DNA of 42,424 nt, taken from positions 1 through 42,424 of the forward strand of contig NZ_JAKZEY010000009.1 in assembly GCF_022808955.1 (NCBI RefSeq). The letters run 5' to 3'. A program made the translations under genes and the position numbers. This DNA is from Anaerococcus sp. AGMB09787 (lineage in GTDB: Bacteria > Bacillota > Clostridia > Tissierellales > Peptoniphilaceae). How positions within the stretch are numbered: the stretch's first letter is position 1; each line of letters begins with the position of its first letter. The notes under the pieces are model-generated. The model saw only the letters and a program-made list of their open reading frames with translations, was not told the origin of the DNA and did no database searches. Of this stretch, positions 1-10,908 are shown piece after piece.

Positions 1-831
1 CACTATAGTGAGTTGAGTTAACTAAATAGTTCCCAAAAAGTTCAACTGTTATGTAGTGGTAGGATTTAGCCTTGGCTTAAAATCCAATAAGCTTCTTTAA
101 TAATCTCAGATAGACATATTAAGTTAAAATATAAATTTAGAAGCAGACATTTTTTGTGTAAAGATATTATGTAAATAAAGTAGGAATAAATGAAAAAAAT
201 TAAAGAATATATAAATAAACTAAGAAGTATTATTTTATATACATAATAATTATGAAATTACTCATTGGCTAGTTTACAAGAAAGAAGTCAAATAAAAAAT
301 AAATAAAACTGACTTAGTATTAGCTGGGATAGTGGGGAGACTTGTATAATACTCAATAGTCAAATCAGATTTGAAATAGAGTGTGCATATTATATATACT
401 GTGAGAAATACCAGATATGATTATAATTTTGAATTAAAATAGATATATTTAGATAAAATTAAGAATTAATACCATATTTACGTCATCCAATATTAATACA
501 TAGTATAAATAAATCTATTAAAGACATACATAGATTATTTTAGGATATGAGGTTATAAGATAGAACAACATAGATGTTAGTGAATATCAAGTGAAATTAA
601 GAAAAAAAATATGAATAAAATAACAATTTTACAACAAAAAAAGATAATATTAATTATAAGGAAATTAGTAACTTTATTTATTATGCAATAGTAATTTTTA
701 ATTTACGTGAATTAAATACTCATAGTATTCTTCATTATTAATTTAGAATTTATTTTAGAAGTAAGATTCTATTTTGTGTTTAAAGTGACTTATTCATAAT
801 TTGCAGTATAATTTTTGTTTGGAGTGATATA
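1..831. other. AT-rich gene-free region
   Basis: No open frame with a convincing start, length and recognisable protein is visible on either strand. The stretch is much richer in A and T than the flanking genes. A short frame at about 191-250 begins with a weak ribosome binding site and gives an 18-residue lysine- and isoleucine-rich peptide before tandem stops. About 305-350 reads as a hydrophobic stretch interrupted by stops. Both could be debris of a decayed membrane-protein gene, but nothing can be named. The last 50 bases carry the promoter and ribosome binding site of the next gene. Confidence 0.6.
807..824 (+). promoter_or_regulatory. -10 box and ribosome binding site of the desulfurase operon
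   Basis: A perfect TATAAT lies at 807-812 and a GGAG Shine-Dalgarno at 821-824, seven bases before the ATG at 832. No good -35 hexamer is seen at the usual distance, so the promoter call rests on the -10 box alone. Confidence 0.45.
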
Positions 832-3002
<2,171 letters not shown>

Positions 3003-3005
3003 AAG

Positions 3006-3037
3006 AAAACCAGAGTATTAATAAGCTCTGGTTTTTT
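3006..3037 (+). terminator. Rho-independent terminator after mnmA
   Basis: A perfect ten-base stem (AAAACCAGAG at 3006-3015 and CTCTGGTTTT at 3026-3035) with a ten-base loop runs into a T-run. It ends the desulfurase-mnmA operon and, with A residues on the other side, may also act on the convergent exonuclease gene. Confidence 0.9.
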
Positions 3038-3065
3038 AGCGATTTAAACTTATATTAAATTTTAC

Positions 3066-3893
3066 TTATAAGTTTATTTCCAAAAGTATTGGAGTATGGT
3101 CTTGCCTATCTCCTGAATCAATCATATCAGACCTAACTATTCTTTCTTTTAACCTATCAGACACCAAGAAATAGTCAATTCTCCAGCCAGAATTATTTAT
3201 CTTAGAAGTCTTAACCCTTTGGGCCCACCAGGTGTACTTGCCTACTGCGTCAGGATTTAAGTACCTAAAGGTATCGACAAAGCCTCTATCCAAGAGATTT
3301 GTAAAACCTTGGCGTTCTTCGTCAGTAAAACCTGCTGACATATGGTTATTATCTGGATGAGCTAGGTCAATCTCCTCATGGGCAACATTAAAATCTCCTG
3401 CTGCTATGACAGGTTTATTAGTATCAAGATTAGATAGGTAATCCCCGTAGACCTTATCCCATACTTGTCTATCGTCTAGTCTCTTCAAACTATTGCCGGC
3501 ATTAGGTGTATAGACATGGGTAAAGTAAAAATCCTCAAACTCCAGGGTGATTATCCTTCCTTCAAGATCCATAGTGTCAGGTGCTCCTATTTTTGGAAAA
3601 TCAACCTCCACATCAAGCCCTTTTTTGTACAAGGTCATGGTACCAGCATAAGACTTCTTGGCTCCCTCTTGGCTAGATAGCCAGTAGTAGTCATAGTCTG
3701 GGAAATATTCAGCTAGCTTTTCCTTATGCTTTTTGCTAGGACCACCATAGGGAAGTTTAGTTTCTTGGATGGCTATAACATCGGCATCTTCCCTTGCTAT
3801 AGTATCAAGAACTAGTCTACTCATTATAGCCCTGTTAGAATCAGATGTTAGGGCAGCATTTAAAGAATCTATGTTCCATGAAATAAATTTCAT
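3066..3893 (-). CDS. xth: Exonuclease III family AP endonuclease
   Basis: This DNA base-excision repair enzyme cuts the backbone 5' of abasic sites and trims 3' ends, using Mg2+. At 275 residues it is full length. The exonuclease/endonuclease/phosphatase fold motifs are present: N7 (SWNID), E44 (IQETK), Y128 (VYTPN), D167 and N169 (GDFN), and the D265-H266 catalytic pair (DRQDHTP). It most resembles the ExoA branch of Gram-positive bacteria. A GGAGGATAAT ribosome binding site precedes the ATG. It is transcribed as a single gene, convergent with mnmA and divergent from the ABC exporter. Confidence 0.96.
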   Translation of the reverse strand: MKFISWNIDSLNAALTSDSNRAIMSRLVLDTIAREDADVIAIQETKLPYGGPSKKHKEKLAEYFPDYDYYWLSSQEGAKKSYAGTMTLYKKGLDVEVDFPKIGAPDTMDLEGRIITLEFEDFYFTHVYTPNAGNSLKRLDDRQVWDKVYGDYLSNLDTNKPVIAAGDFNVAHEEIDLAHPDNNHMSAGFTDEERQGFTNLLDRGFVDTFRYLNPDAVGKYTWWAQRVKTSKINNSGWRIDYFLVSDRLKERIVRSDMIDSGDRQDHTPILLEINL

Positions 3894-3907
3894 TATTATC
3901 CTCCATA

Positions 3908-3937
3908 ATTATAATTATCTTTATAATTAATATACAA
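3908..3937 (-). promoter_or_regulatory. Predicted promoter of the exonuclease III gene
   Basis: Read on the minus strand, TTGTAT (3937-3932) and TATAAT (3913-3908) are separated by 18 bases. This places the transcript start just ahead of the GGAGG ribosome binding site. The match is good, but the area is so AT-rich that chance hits are likely. Confidence 0.4.
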
Positions 3938-3951
3938 CTTTAAGGTCATAA

Positions 3952-3993
3952 ATGAAAATAAAGGAAATTCAAAAACTCATTAATTACCAATAA
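3952..3993 (+). other. Possible tiny reading frame ahead of the ABC exporter
   Basis: A 13-codon frame (MKIKEIQKLINYQ) starts at 3952 after AAGG (3942-3945). It is followed in the same frame, across a single TAA, by 14 more open codons ending at a TAA just before 4038. It could be an upstream regulatory peptide, a decayed precursor peptide of the exporter, or chance. It has no recognisable family features. Confidence 0.2.
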
Positions 3994-4061
3994 GAAGTTG
4001 ATGATTTTAATAAGAAAAGTTTAATAAATATATAAAAAATACTATATAGAAATAATTAAAT

Positions 4062-5900
4062 ATGTGCATTGATATAAATAAATCTCAAGAAAATAATAAA
4101 TACTTTACCTTTACCAAGAAAAAATACAGGGCATTCGATATATTGAATATAACATTTAAAATAGCTCCTATTCAATTTATACTTTTGATGTTTCTAACAA
4201 TAGTTGATGGAATTATTCCGTCAGCTCTATTGGCTCTTGGCACAGGGAAATTTGTCGATACTGCAACAGCAATTTTTTATGGATTTTTGCCATATAATAA
4301 AATTTATTTTCCCTTGATTTTACTTATTGTAATTTTAGGACTTACCAGGCTAGTATCTGGTATATATTTTCTATTAGAATCAAATATCGGGATTTTGTTA
4401 GAAAGAAATTTGAGTCCTCCTATTGTTGAAGTTCAGGCAAAATTAAAATATGATTACATTGAAGATCCAAAATGTCAAGAAATTATGGATATAACTGCTG
4501 ATGAGATGGAAGAAACATTTATTGATGGTATCGATTCTTACCTTAGTATAATTAGCAGCTTTATAGGAATAAGCTCTCTTTTTGTTATTTTAGCAAATTT
4601 TGCTTTGACTTCTGCAATTCTAATAGCCTTTGCTTCCATTCCTTTAGTAATTGTTTCTCTATGGGCAGGCAAGAAAAATTATAGGGCAAAAGTTGACGCT
4701 AGGAAATACGAACGCCGTTATAGTTATTATTCAGATGAAGTCTTGTGTAATAGAGAGGCTGTAAAAGAGAAAACACTTTTTTCCTATGCAGATGAATTGA
4801 CAAAATCTTATTATGATAACTTTACGAAGGCTAGTAAGTCTCAATTATCTGTACTTTTTAAAACAAGGCTTGCAACAAAGGCAACTAGCATAAGTCTATT
4901 AATAATAGCTATGCTTATAGCTTATACAATGATAGATGAAGTTATTTTACATATAATTACACCGGGTACTTTTATTGGTATTATCACAGCCTTTATAGGA
5001 GTCTCAAATACTTTGGGCGGAAAACTTCAGGAGGCTACTAAAAATATTGGTGAAGCTAAAGAATATATGGCTGATTTATCTAAACTCTTATCAATAGAAA
5101 GTGTAGAGGGAGCTACAGATGAACCAGCCAATACACCAATATACTTTAATAAAATTGAATTTAGAAATGTAAGTTTTTCTTATCCTGCTTCTCCTAACTT
5201 GGTCTTAAAAGCTTTATCATTCGTTCTTGAAAAAGGCAAACACTATGCCTTTGTAGGTGCAAATGGAGCAGGCAAAAGTACTGTAACCAAACTACTAACA
5301 GGACTTTATGATTCTTACCAAGGAGAAATCTTGATAGATGGTAAAGACATTCGTACTTTCTCACAATCCCAATTGAAGGCTCTATTTTCGGTCTTGTACC
5401 AGGATTTTTATCATTACCAAATACCATTAAAGGATAATCTAATTTTGGGAAATAGACCTAGGCTAAGTGATGAGCTGATAGACTTAGCCCTCGATGCAAC
5501 AGATCTAGAAGAAGTGGTAAATAGTTTATCTTTGGGAATAGATAACCCCCTAGGAAGGATACATAAAAACGGAGTAGACTTGTCAATGGGCCAATGGCAA
5601 AAAATTGCAATAGCGAGGTCCCTATTAAGTAATGCACCTATTATAATAATGGATGAGCCTACTTCAGCCTTAGATCCTATCACAGAAAGTAACTTATATA
5701 TTCAATTTAAAAAGCTCATGATAGGTAGAACTTCTATCTTTATTAGCCATAGGTTAGCTTCGACGAAATTAGCTGATGAAATATTTGTATTTGATGGCGG
5801 TCGAATTATCGAAAAAGGTGGCTACCAAGAACTTATGAAAAAAGACGGTGTGTATGCTAAAATGTTTAGAGAACAAAGCAGGCGGTATAAGTATGAATAA
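4062..5900 (+). CDS. ABC exporter half-transporter (membrane domain fused to ATPase), subunit A
   Basis: A 612-residue fusion of an N-terminal exporter membrane domain (several hydrophobic segments between about residues 30 and 315) and a C-terminal ATPase. Walker A is GANGAGKST at 399-407. The signature is LSMGQW at 507-512, where the usual LSGGQ has Met in place of the first Gly. Walker B is IIIMDEP at 527-533, and the H-loop (ISHR) follows. It overlaps the next half-transporter by eight bases, so the two probably form a heterodimer. The substrate is unknown; a peptide or drug is likely for this class. No clear Shine-Dalgarno precedes the ATG at 4062, so the true start may differ by some residues. 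Confidence 0.9.
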   Translation: MCIDINKSQENNKYFTFTKKKYRAFDILNITFKIAPIQFILLMFLTIVDGIIPSALLALGTGKFVDTATAIFYGFLPYNKIYFPLILLIVILGLTRLVSGIYFLLESNIGILLERNLSPPIVEVQAKLKYDYIEDPKCQEIMDITADEMEETFIDGIDSYLSIISSFIGISSLFVILANFALTSAILIAFASIPLVIVSLWAGKKNYRAKVDARKYERRYSYYSDEVLCNREAVKEKTLFSYADELTKSYYDNFTKASKSQLSVLFKTRLATKATSISLLIIAMLIAYTMIDEVILHIITPGTFIGIITAFIGVSNTLGGKLQEATKNIGEAKEYMADLSKLLSIESVEGATDEPANTPIYFNKIEFRNVSFSYPASPNLVLKALSFVLEKGKHYAFVGANGAGKSTVTKLLTGLYDSYQGEILIDGKDIRTFSQSQLKALFSVLYQDFYHYQIPLKDNLILGNRPRLSDELIDLALDATDLEEVVNSLSLGIDNPLGRIHKNGVDLSMGQWQKIAIARSLLSNAPIIIMDEPTSALDPITESNLYIQFKKLMIGRTSIFISHRLASTKLADEIFVFDGGRIIEKGGYQELMKKDGVYAKMFREQSRRYKYE

Positions 5901-7650
5901 ATCGTATTTATCAATAATTGTTAGAAATAGCAAGGAATACTTTAAAAAATCTGGACTGTGGGGAGTATTGGAACAATTAATAGCTGTATTACTTGCCCTA
6001 GCTATGGTAGGAGAAGTTATAGTCACAAAAAGACTTTTTGATAGTATAACTAATATTACTAATTTCTCAGTAATAGCCAATTATTTAATACTACTTATAA
6101 GTCTTCTTATAGTAGAGCATTTACTAAGTTTTTTAAGTCAATACTACCTCAGTAAGATTTCCTATACTAATATGGGAAAATTTATGGTCGAATTTCAGAA
6201 AAAACTTTCCCGTTTACCTTCAATATATTTTGAGGATGCTGAATTTTTGGATAAAGTAACCAAGGTAAAAGACTGTTTGGAATACGAAAGTCTAGGTCAC
6301 TTTGCTTCTATTTGCCTTAAAATGATAAGTCATTATTCGGTATATTTACTAGCAATAGCTGGTTTTTTGATATATACATCACCATTGCTGGTAATAATAT
6401 TATTACTTAGCTTTATACCTGCTATTTTGGCACAAATAATTAAAGGAAAATATTATATTGACTTAGATGAGGAACTAGCTCCTTATAAAAGGCAATGCGA
6501 TTCTTATAAGAAAAGTATAAATTCTATCGAATCTTTTAAGGAAACTAGGATGCTTGGAGCCTATCATTATTTTTTTAATCTCTTTAACAATTCATTATAT
6601 ATAGTAAGCGAAAAAAGACGGAGGATCGAAAGAAAAACAGCTTATATAGAAATAGGTCTTAATTGTATTGTTTTCCTAGGACTGGGTATTTCTACCTATA
6701 TTTTATTTAGTCAATTGATGACAGGAATCATAAGTATCGGCATGTTTTCTGCTCTTTTTGTAACTTTATCAGACCTGTTTAATATAATGGATGAAATCAT
6801 ATCTTATAATATGGGAGATGGTAGTGAAGTTATAGGACAAGTAGCATCGTTTTATAATTTGATGGATATGGAGGAAGTAAAGGAGGATGATCAAAGTCCT
6901 AATTTTGCTAAGGGGATAGAAGCAAAAAATATATTCTTCAGATACCCTGGTAGGGATACTAATGCCCTATCTGACCTATCACTAAAAATAAACAAGGGAG
7001 AAACCCTTGCCATAGTTGGAGAAAATGGAAGTGGTAAATCTACCCTAGTAAATAACCTGATAGGAATTTATAGTCCATACGAGGGGTTTGTAAAAATTGG
7101 TGGACTTTCATATAAAGGGAATTTAACTAGGACTAATTTTAAAAATATATCGGCTGTTTTCCAGGACTTTCAAAAGTACAAATTGACACTAGTAGAAAAT
7201 ATTATTATAAGCTCTACAAAAGATAAAAACAAGTTTGATTTAATTCCTGCTTTGTTAGATGAAGTAGGCTTTGACCATCCAAGCGCAAAGCTTGATACTA
7301 TCCTTTCACCAGAATTTGGAGGAATAGATATATCCATAGGTCAATGGCAAAGACTTGCCATAGCAAGGGGACTGTATCGACCTAATGAATTTATAATCTT
7401 AGATGAGCCTACAGCATCTATTGACCCAATAGAGGAATCCAAAATATTTGAAAACTTTGAGAATATTGTAGCTAATCGAACTGCAATTATTATAACCCAC
7501 AGGATGGCTTCAGCAAAATTCGCTGATAGGATTATTGTTATGGATGACGGAAAAATTGTAGAAAGTGGTAGGCACGATGAGCTAATGAAGGCTAAGGGAA
7601 AATATTACACTATGTGGCAGGCTCAAGCTAAGTGGTATCAAGATTATTAA
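5893..7650 (+). CDS. ABC exporter half-transporter, subunit B
   Basis: A 585-residue membrane-ATPase fusion, partner of the gene upstream. I chose the ATG at 5893 (MNKSYLS), preceded by an AGGCGG-like site, rather than the ATG at 5848, which would overlap the upstream gene by over 50 bases and add an unlikely Cys-rich leader. The first part has about six hydrophobic segments. The ATPase shows Walker A GENGSGKST at 376-384, signature ISIGQW from 480, Walker B with D504-E505 (ILDEPT), and the ITHR switch. Both subunits keep the catalytic Glu after Walker B, so both sites may hydrolyse ATP. There is no terminator before the next gene, which has its own -10 box. Confidence 0.9.
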   Translation: MNKSYLSIIVRNSKEYFKKSGLWGVLEQLIAVLLALAMVGEVIVTKRLFDSITNITNFSVIANYLILLISLLIVEHLLSFLSQYYLSKISYTNMGKFMVEFQKKLSRLPSIYFEDAEFLDKVTKVKDCLEYESLGHFASICLKMISHYSVYLLAIAGFLIYTSPLLVIILLLSFIPAILAQIIKGKYYIDLDEELAPYKRQCDSYKKSINSIESFKETRMLGAYHYFFNLFNNSLYIVSEKRRRIERKTAYIEIGLNCIVFLGLGISTYILFSQLMTGIISIGMFSALFVTLSDLFNIMDEIISYNMGDGSEVIGQVASFYNLMDMEEVKEDDQSPNFAKGIEAKNIFFRYPGRDTNALSDLSLKINKGETLAIVGENGSGKSTLVNNLIGIYSPYEGFVKIGGLSYKGNLTRTNFKNISAVFQDFQKYKLTLVENIIISSTKDKNKFDLIPALLDEVGFDHPSAKLDTILSPEFGGIDISIGQWQRLAIARGLYRPNEFIILDEPTASIDPIEESKIFENFENIVANRTAIIITHRMASAKFADRIIVMDDGKIVESGRHDELMKAKGKYYTMWQAQAKWYQDY

Positions 7651-7676
7651 TCTTTGCCGATAAAAAATACGATTTG

Positions 7677-7685
7677 TGATATAAT
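7677..7685 (+). promoter_or_regulatory. Extended -10 promoter at the rluD-type gene
   Basis: TGATATAAT at 7677-7685 is an extended -10 element (TG, one base, TATAAT). A poor -35 candidate (TTGCCG) lies 20 bases upstream. Seven bases past the box is the A of the proposed ATG at 7692, so the transcript may begin at or next to the start codon. Confidence 0.5.
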
Positions 7686-7691
7686 TAATCT

Positions 7692-8609
7692 ATGATATTG
7701 ATAGGAGATGAAGTAATTAGAATTGATAAGTTTATATCTGACGAATTTGAGGAGATACCTCGTGAGAAGGTTAAGGACTTTATCAAGGATAAGAAAATAA
7801 AAGTAAATAATAAGGCAGTTAAACCTTCTTTCAAGTTAGATCTTGGAGATGAAATCGAGATAGATGATGAATTGTTTGAAAGAGTTGAAATAAAGGCAGA
7901 GGATATTGACTTAAACATAGTCTACGAAAATGATGACTATGCCATTATTGATAAGGACTCAAATCTTATAGTCCACCCAGCAGGCAAAATTGTAACTGGG
8001 ACTCTGGTCAATGGGCTTTTGTACAAGTATGGAGAAGAGGGTCTTTCCCATATAGGAGGAGAAGATAGACCAGGGATTGTCCATAGGCTTGATAAGGATA
8101 CGACAGGTCTTATGGTTATTAGCAAAAATAATGAGTCCTACAAGTACTTTAAAAAACTTTTTGAAACAAGACAGGTTGACAAGTATTACTATGCCATAGT
8201 CTTTGGCAATTTTGACAAGAAAGAAGGGACCATAAGGACCTATATGGGAAGGGATAGCCACAATAGACGAAAGATGGCAGTTATAAATTCTGGCAGAGAG
8301 GCTATTAGCAAGTATGAGGTCATAAGAGAAGTGGAGGGATATTCCCTCGTAAAAATCAAGATCGAAACAGGCAGGACCCACCAGATTAGGGTCCATATGA
8401 CCCATATCAACCATCCCCTCCTCGGAGATCCAGTCTATGGCAATGTTCGCCACAAGTTTAACCTAGACCACCAACTTCTCCATTGTAGCAAGCTAGCCTT
8501 TACAGATAAAGACGGAGCTAGGAGGGAATATTTTGCTTATCCCCACCAAGAATTTTTAAAATATCAAAAAATATTAGGATTAGGTGACAAAGATGTATTC
8601 AAAAACTAA
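7692..8609 (+). CDS. rluD: RluA/RluD-family 23S rRNA pseudouridine synthase
   Basis: This enzyme converts specific uridines in large-subunit rRNA to pseudouridine. At 305 residues it is the usual size. An S4-type RNA-binding domain covers about residues 8-75, and the catalytic motif HRLDKDTTG follows with D134 as the nucleophilic aspartate. Further family blocks are GRTHQIRVH and LLGDPVYG. The exact target site cannot be read from the sequence. There is no ribosome binding site before the ATG at 7692; an AGGAG lies inside the frame at 7703-7707, so translation is either leaderless or starts at a non-standard codon further in. The last 17 bases overlap comM. Confidence 0.9.
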   Translation: MILIGDEVIRIDKFISDEFEEIPREKVKDFIKDKKIKVNNKAVKPSFKLDLGDEIEIDDELFERVEIKAEDIDLNIVYENDDYAIIDKDSNLIVHPAGKIVTGTLVNGLLYKYGEEGLSHIGGEDRPGIVHRLDKDTTGLMVISKNNESYKYFKKLFETRQVDKYYYAIVFGNFDKKEGTIRTYMGRDSHNRRKMAVINSGREAISKYEVIREVEGYSLVKIKIETGRTHQIRVHMTHINHPLLGDPVYGNVRHKFNLDHQLLHCSKLAFTDKDGARREYFAYPHQEFLKYQKILGLGDKDVFKN

Positions 8610-10122
8610 CACGACTAGCCTTATAGGCCTTGATGGAAAGCTTGTAGAAGTAGAAAGCGATATAACTAGTGGCTTGCCAACTTTTTCCATAGTAGGACTT
8701 CCAGATTCATCCATTAAAGAGAGCAAGGAAAGGGTAAGGGTCGCCCTCATTAACTCTGGCTACAAGTTTCCTGCTGGTAGGATTACCATAAACCTATCAC
8801 CAGCAGACCTCAAAAAGGAAGGTACTCAGCTAGACCTACCAATTCTTATTAGCCTCCTTGCATCCATGGGGGTCATAACCTATGACTATGGGGAGTATAT
8901 CTTCCTTGGGGAGCTATCCCTTGATGGGAGGATTTTGCCAGTAAAGGGAGCCTTGGCCATGGTAATATCTATGAGAGAGCTAGGCTTTAAGAAATTTATC
9001 ATATCAGATGGCAACAAGGACGAGTGCGCCATAATAAAGGATGTGGAAATCTATCCTTTTGAAAATATAAATGATCTGGTAGGATTTCTTAATAAGGAAA
9101 AGGAAGTAAGACCCTACCAATTAGACCTAAGCAAAATCCATAAGCAAAGAAGCTTTGACTACGATTTTATAGACCTAAAGGGCCAAGAAAACCTAAAAAG
9201 AGCTCTTCAAATAGCAGCCGCAGGAGGCCACAACCTCCTTATGATAGGCCCACCAGGCTCAGGTAAGACCTTTGCAGCCAAACACCTGCCTACAATCCTA
9301 CCCGATATGACCTTCGATGAAAAAGTAGAAGTAACCAAAATCTACTCCATAATGGGCAAACTCGAAAGCGGTACACTAGTAGAAGAAAGGCCCTTTAGAG
9401 GACCCCACCACACTGCAAGCGAAGTATCCCTCATAGGGGGAGGTCAAGGAGTCCCTAGTCCAGGAGAAATAACCCTCGCCCACAAGGGAGTCCTCTTCCT
9501 AGACGAATTTCCAGAATACAAGAAAAACGTAATCGAAGCCCTAAGAGAACCCCTAGAAAATAAAATCATAAACATAGCTAGGGCACAAGCAAGTGTAAGC
9601 TACCCTGCTGACTTTATCCTAATAGCAGCAATGAACCCTTGTCCATGTGGAAATTTCGGTAATCCCAACAAAGAATGTACCTGCTCTATTAACGAAATTA
9701 GAAGGTACCTTGGCAAAATTTCTTCACCAATCCTTGATAGGATCGACATCCACATAGAAATAAAGCCAGTCAATTATAATGAACTAAGAGAAAAAAAAGA
9801 TTCTAAATCATCGGCCACCCTAAAAGAAGAAGTAACTAGAGCTTGCAAGATCCAAGAGGAAAGATATAAGGACGAAAAAATAACAAGAAATGGTGAGCTT
9901 ACTAGCAAACTAATGGGCAAATACATTAAGCTCTCAGATCCAGTAGAAAAAATCGGGAAGCTAGCCTTCGAGAAGTACAAATTTTCAGTAAGGTCCTACA
10001 ACAAAATCCTAAAAATGGCAAGAACTATAGCCGACCTAGAAGCAAGCCCAGACATCAAAGAAAACCACCTCCTAGAGGCCATAAGATACAGGACACTAGA
10101 CGATAAATATTGGAATGTATAA
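8593..10122 (+). CDS. comM: ComM/YifB-type AAA+ ATPase (Mg-chelatase-like)
   Basis: ComM is a hexameric helicase that drives branch migration when incoming single-stranded DNA recombines with the chromosome; many non-transformable species also keep it. The protein is 509 residues from the ATG at 8593 (MYSKTNT), chosen over the GTG at 8584 because family members begin MYSK and AGGTG sits just upstream. An N-terminal Lon-protease-like domain (about 1-170) is followed by the AAA+ core, with Walker A GPPGSGKT at 219-226. Further blocks include RGPHHTAS, a LDEFPE Walker B, a CPCG...C cysteine cluster and the C-terminal chelatase-type domain. It overlaps the pseudouridine synthase gene, so the two are co-expressed. 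Confidence 0.95.
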   Translation: MYSKTNTTSLIGLDGKLVEVESDITSGLPTFSIVGLPDSSIKESKERVRVALINSGYKFPAGRITINLSPADLKKEGTQLDLPILISLLASMGVITYDYGEYIFLGELSLDGRILPVKGALAMVISMRELGFKKFIISDGNKDECAIIKDVEIYPFENINDLVGFLNKEKEVRPYQLDLSKIHKQRSFDYDFIDLKGQENLKRALQIAAAGGHNLLMIGPPGSGKTFAAKHLPTILPDMTFDEKVEVTKIYSIMGKLESGTLVEERPFRGPHHTASEVSLIGGGQGVPSPGEITLAHKGVLFLDEFPEYKKNVIEALREPLENKIINIARAQASVSYPADFILIAAMNPCPCGNFGNPNKECTCSINEIRRYLGKISSPILDRIDIHIEIKPVNYNELREKKDSKSSATLKEEVTRACKIQEERYKDEKITRNGELTSKLMGKYIKLSDPVEKIGKLAFEKYKFSVRSYNKILKMARTIADLEASPDIKENHLLEAIRYRTLDDKYWNV

Positions 10123-10164
10123 AATTATAATTAAAACTACTAGACAAACATGTAGTATTGATTA

Positions 10165-10800
10165 TTAAACAAACAACTTATGGAGAAGAGCTTTTTTGAA
10201 ATCCTTTAAGTCCTCCAAATATCTCTCCTCACCTTCGATTAGCCCATCAAGAGTTTTGAAAAAGTTCCCGATCTTTTTTTGCTCCAGGAGGGTGGGGAGG
10301 AGGATTTTAATATTAAGTAATTGTTTTCTAGAAATGTTATATCTTGATATGCCTTGTGCTAAAATTTTTATTTGTTTTCTAGATGACTCATTTTATAATT
10401 GATAAGCAATATATTAATTGTCTAATTTTATATTGGGTCTAAATCCAAAACAAAAACTATTTAAATAAGTATTAATGGTATCAAAATTCCTTACTGAAAA
10501 CATTCCGACTTCATTAGGAGTTTCTGAATAAGAATTAAAAAAATATCTCCTTTTTTTTACTATATTTTGATTTTTATCAATTTTACTTGGCCTAATTTGC
10601 TTATATCTGTAATGGGGTTGGTTAATACATTTGAAAACTCAACAAATTTATCATCTCCAATACGAAAACATCTTTAGTTTTTCCAGATAAATCACTGTAT
10701 GTTTCTCCTATATTACCTAATATTATTTTTTCCCACTCCCAATCAAAGCCCTTAATTCTTACATCCAGTATTTTTTCTCCATGATTGCCTACCTTTTTAT
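10165..10800 (-). pseudogene. hsdS: Broken type I restriction specificity subunit (hsdS) remnant
   Basis: Translated on the minus strand, the region shows the second target-recognition half and C-terminus of an HsdS protein, split by frameshifts and stops. From upstream to downstream: IKGFDWEWEKIILGNIGETY, then SGKTKD; after a shift, IGDDKFVEFSNVLTNP; after more shifts near 10530-10570, NSYSETPNEVGMFSVRNFD and NSFCFGFRP. Next come in-frame TAA codons at 10414-10416 and 10393-10395, then LAQGISRYNISRKQ, LEQKKIGNFFKTLDGLI and a final stop at 10165-10167. HsdS would set DNA sequence specificity for a type I restriction-modification complex. No hsdM or hsdR is nearby, so this is a dead fragment. 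Confidence 0.85.
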
Positions 10801-10866
10801 TCGCTTATATAAAGTGAATAGGATTTTTCTATTTATTTCAAAATTTTTTGATTAAGGGCTATTAAT

Positions 10867-10907
10867 AAGGAGGATTTCTTATGGGTAGTATTTTATATAT
10901 TTTCTAG
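10867..10907 (+). pseudogene. Orphan ribosome binding site and start codon (gene stump)
   Basis: A perfect AAGGAGG (10867-10873) stands seven bases before an ATG at 10881, but the frame ends after eight codons (MGSILYIF, TAG at 10905-10907). It abuts the stop of the convergent ABC-2 permease. It looks like the 5' stump of a gene whose body was lost in a rearrangement, or a chance or leader peptide. Confidence 0.35.
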
Positions 10908-10908
10908 T

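Noticed and set aside
1-10. Palindrome CACTATAGTG at the window edge as a mobile-element end
   Set aside because: Ten bases only, no second copy or transposase seen, and the sequence to its left is not available.
5848-5892. Earlier ATG for the second ABC half-transporter
   Set aside because: It would overlap the first subunit by over 50 bases; the ATG at 5893 has a plausible ribosome binding site and normal exporter N-terminus.
8584-8592. GTG start for comM
   Set aside because: The ATG at 8593 matches the family N-terminus (MYSK) and has better ribosome-binding-site spacing.
10196-10402. Plus-strand 68-codon open frame
   Set aside because: It is the antisense of the hsdS remnant, lacks a ribosome binding site and has no recognisable protein features.
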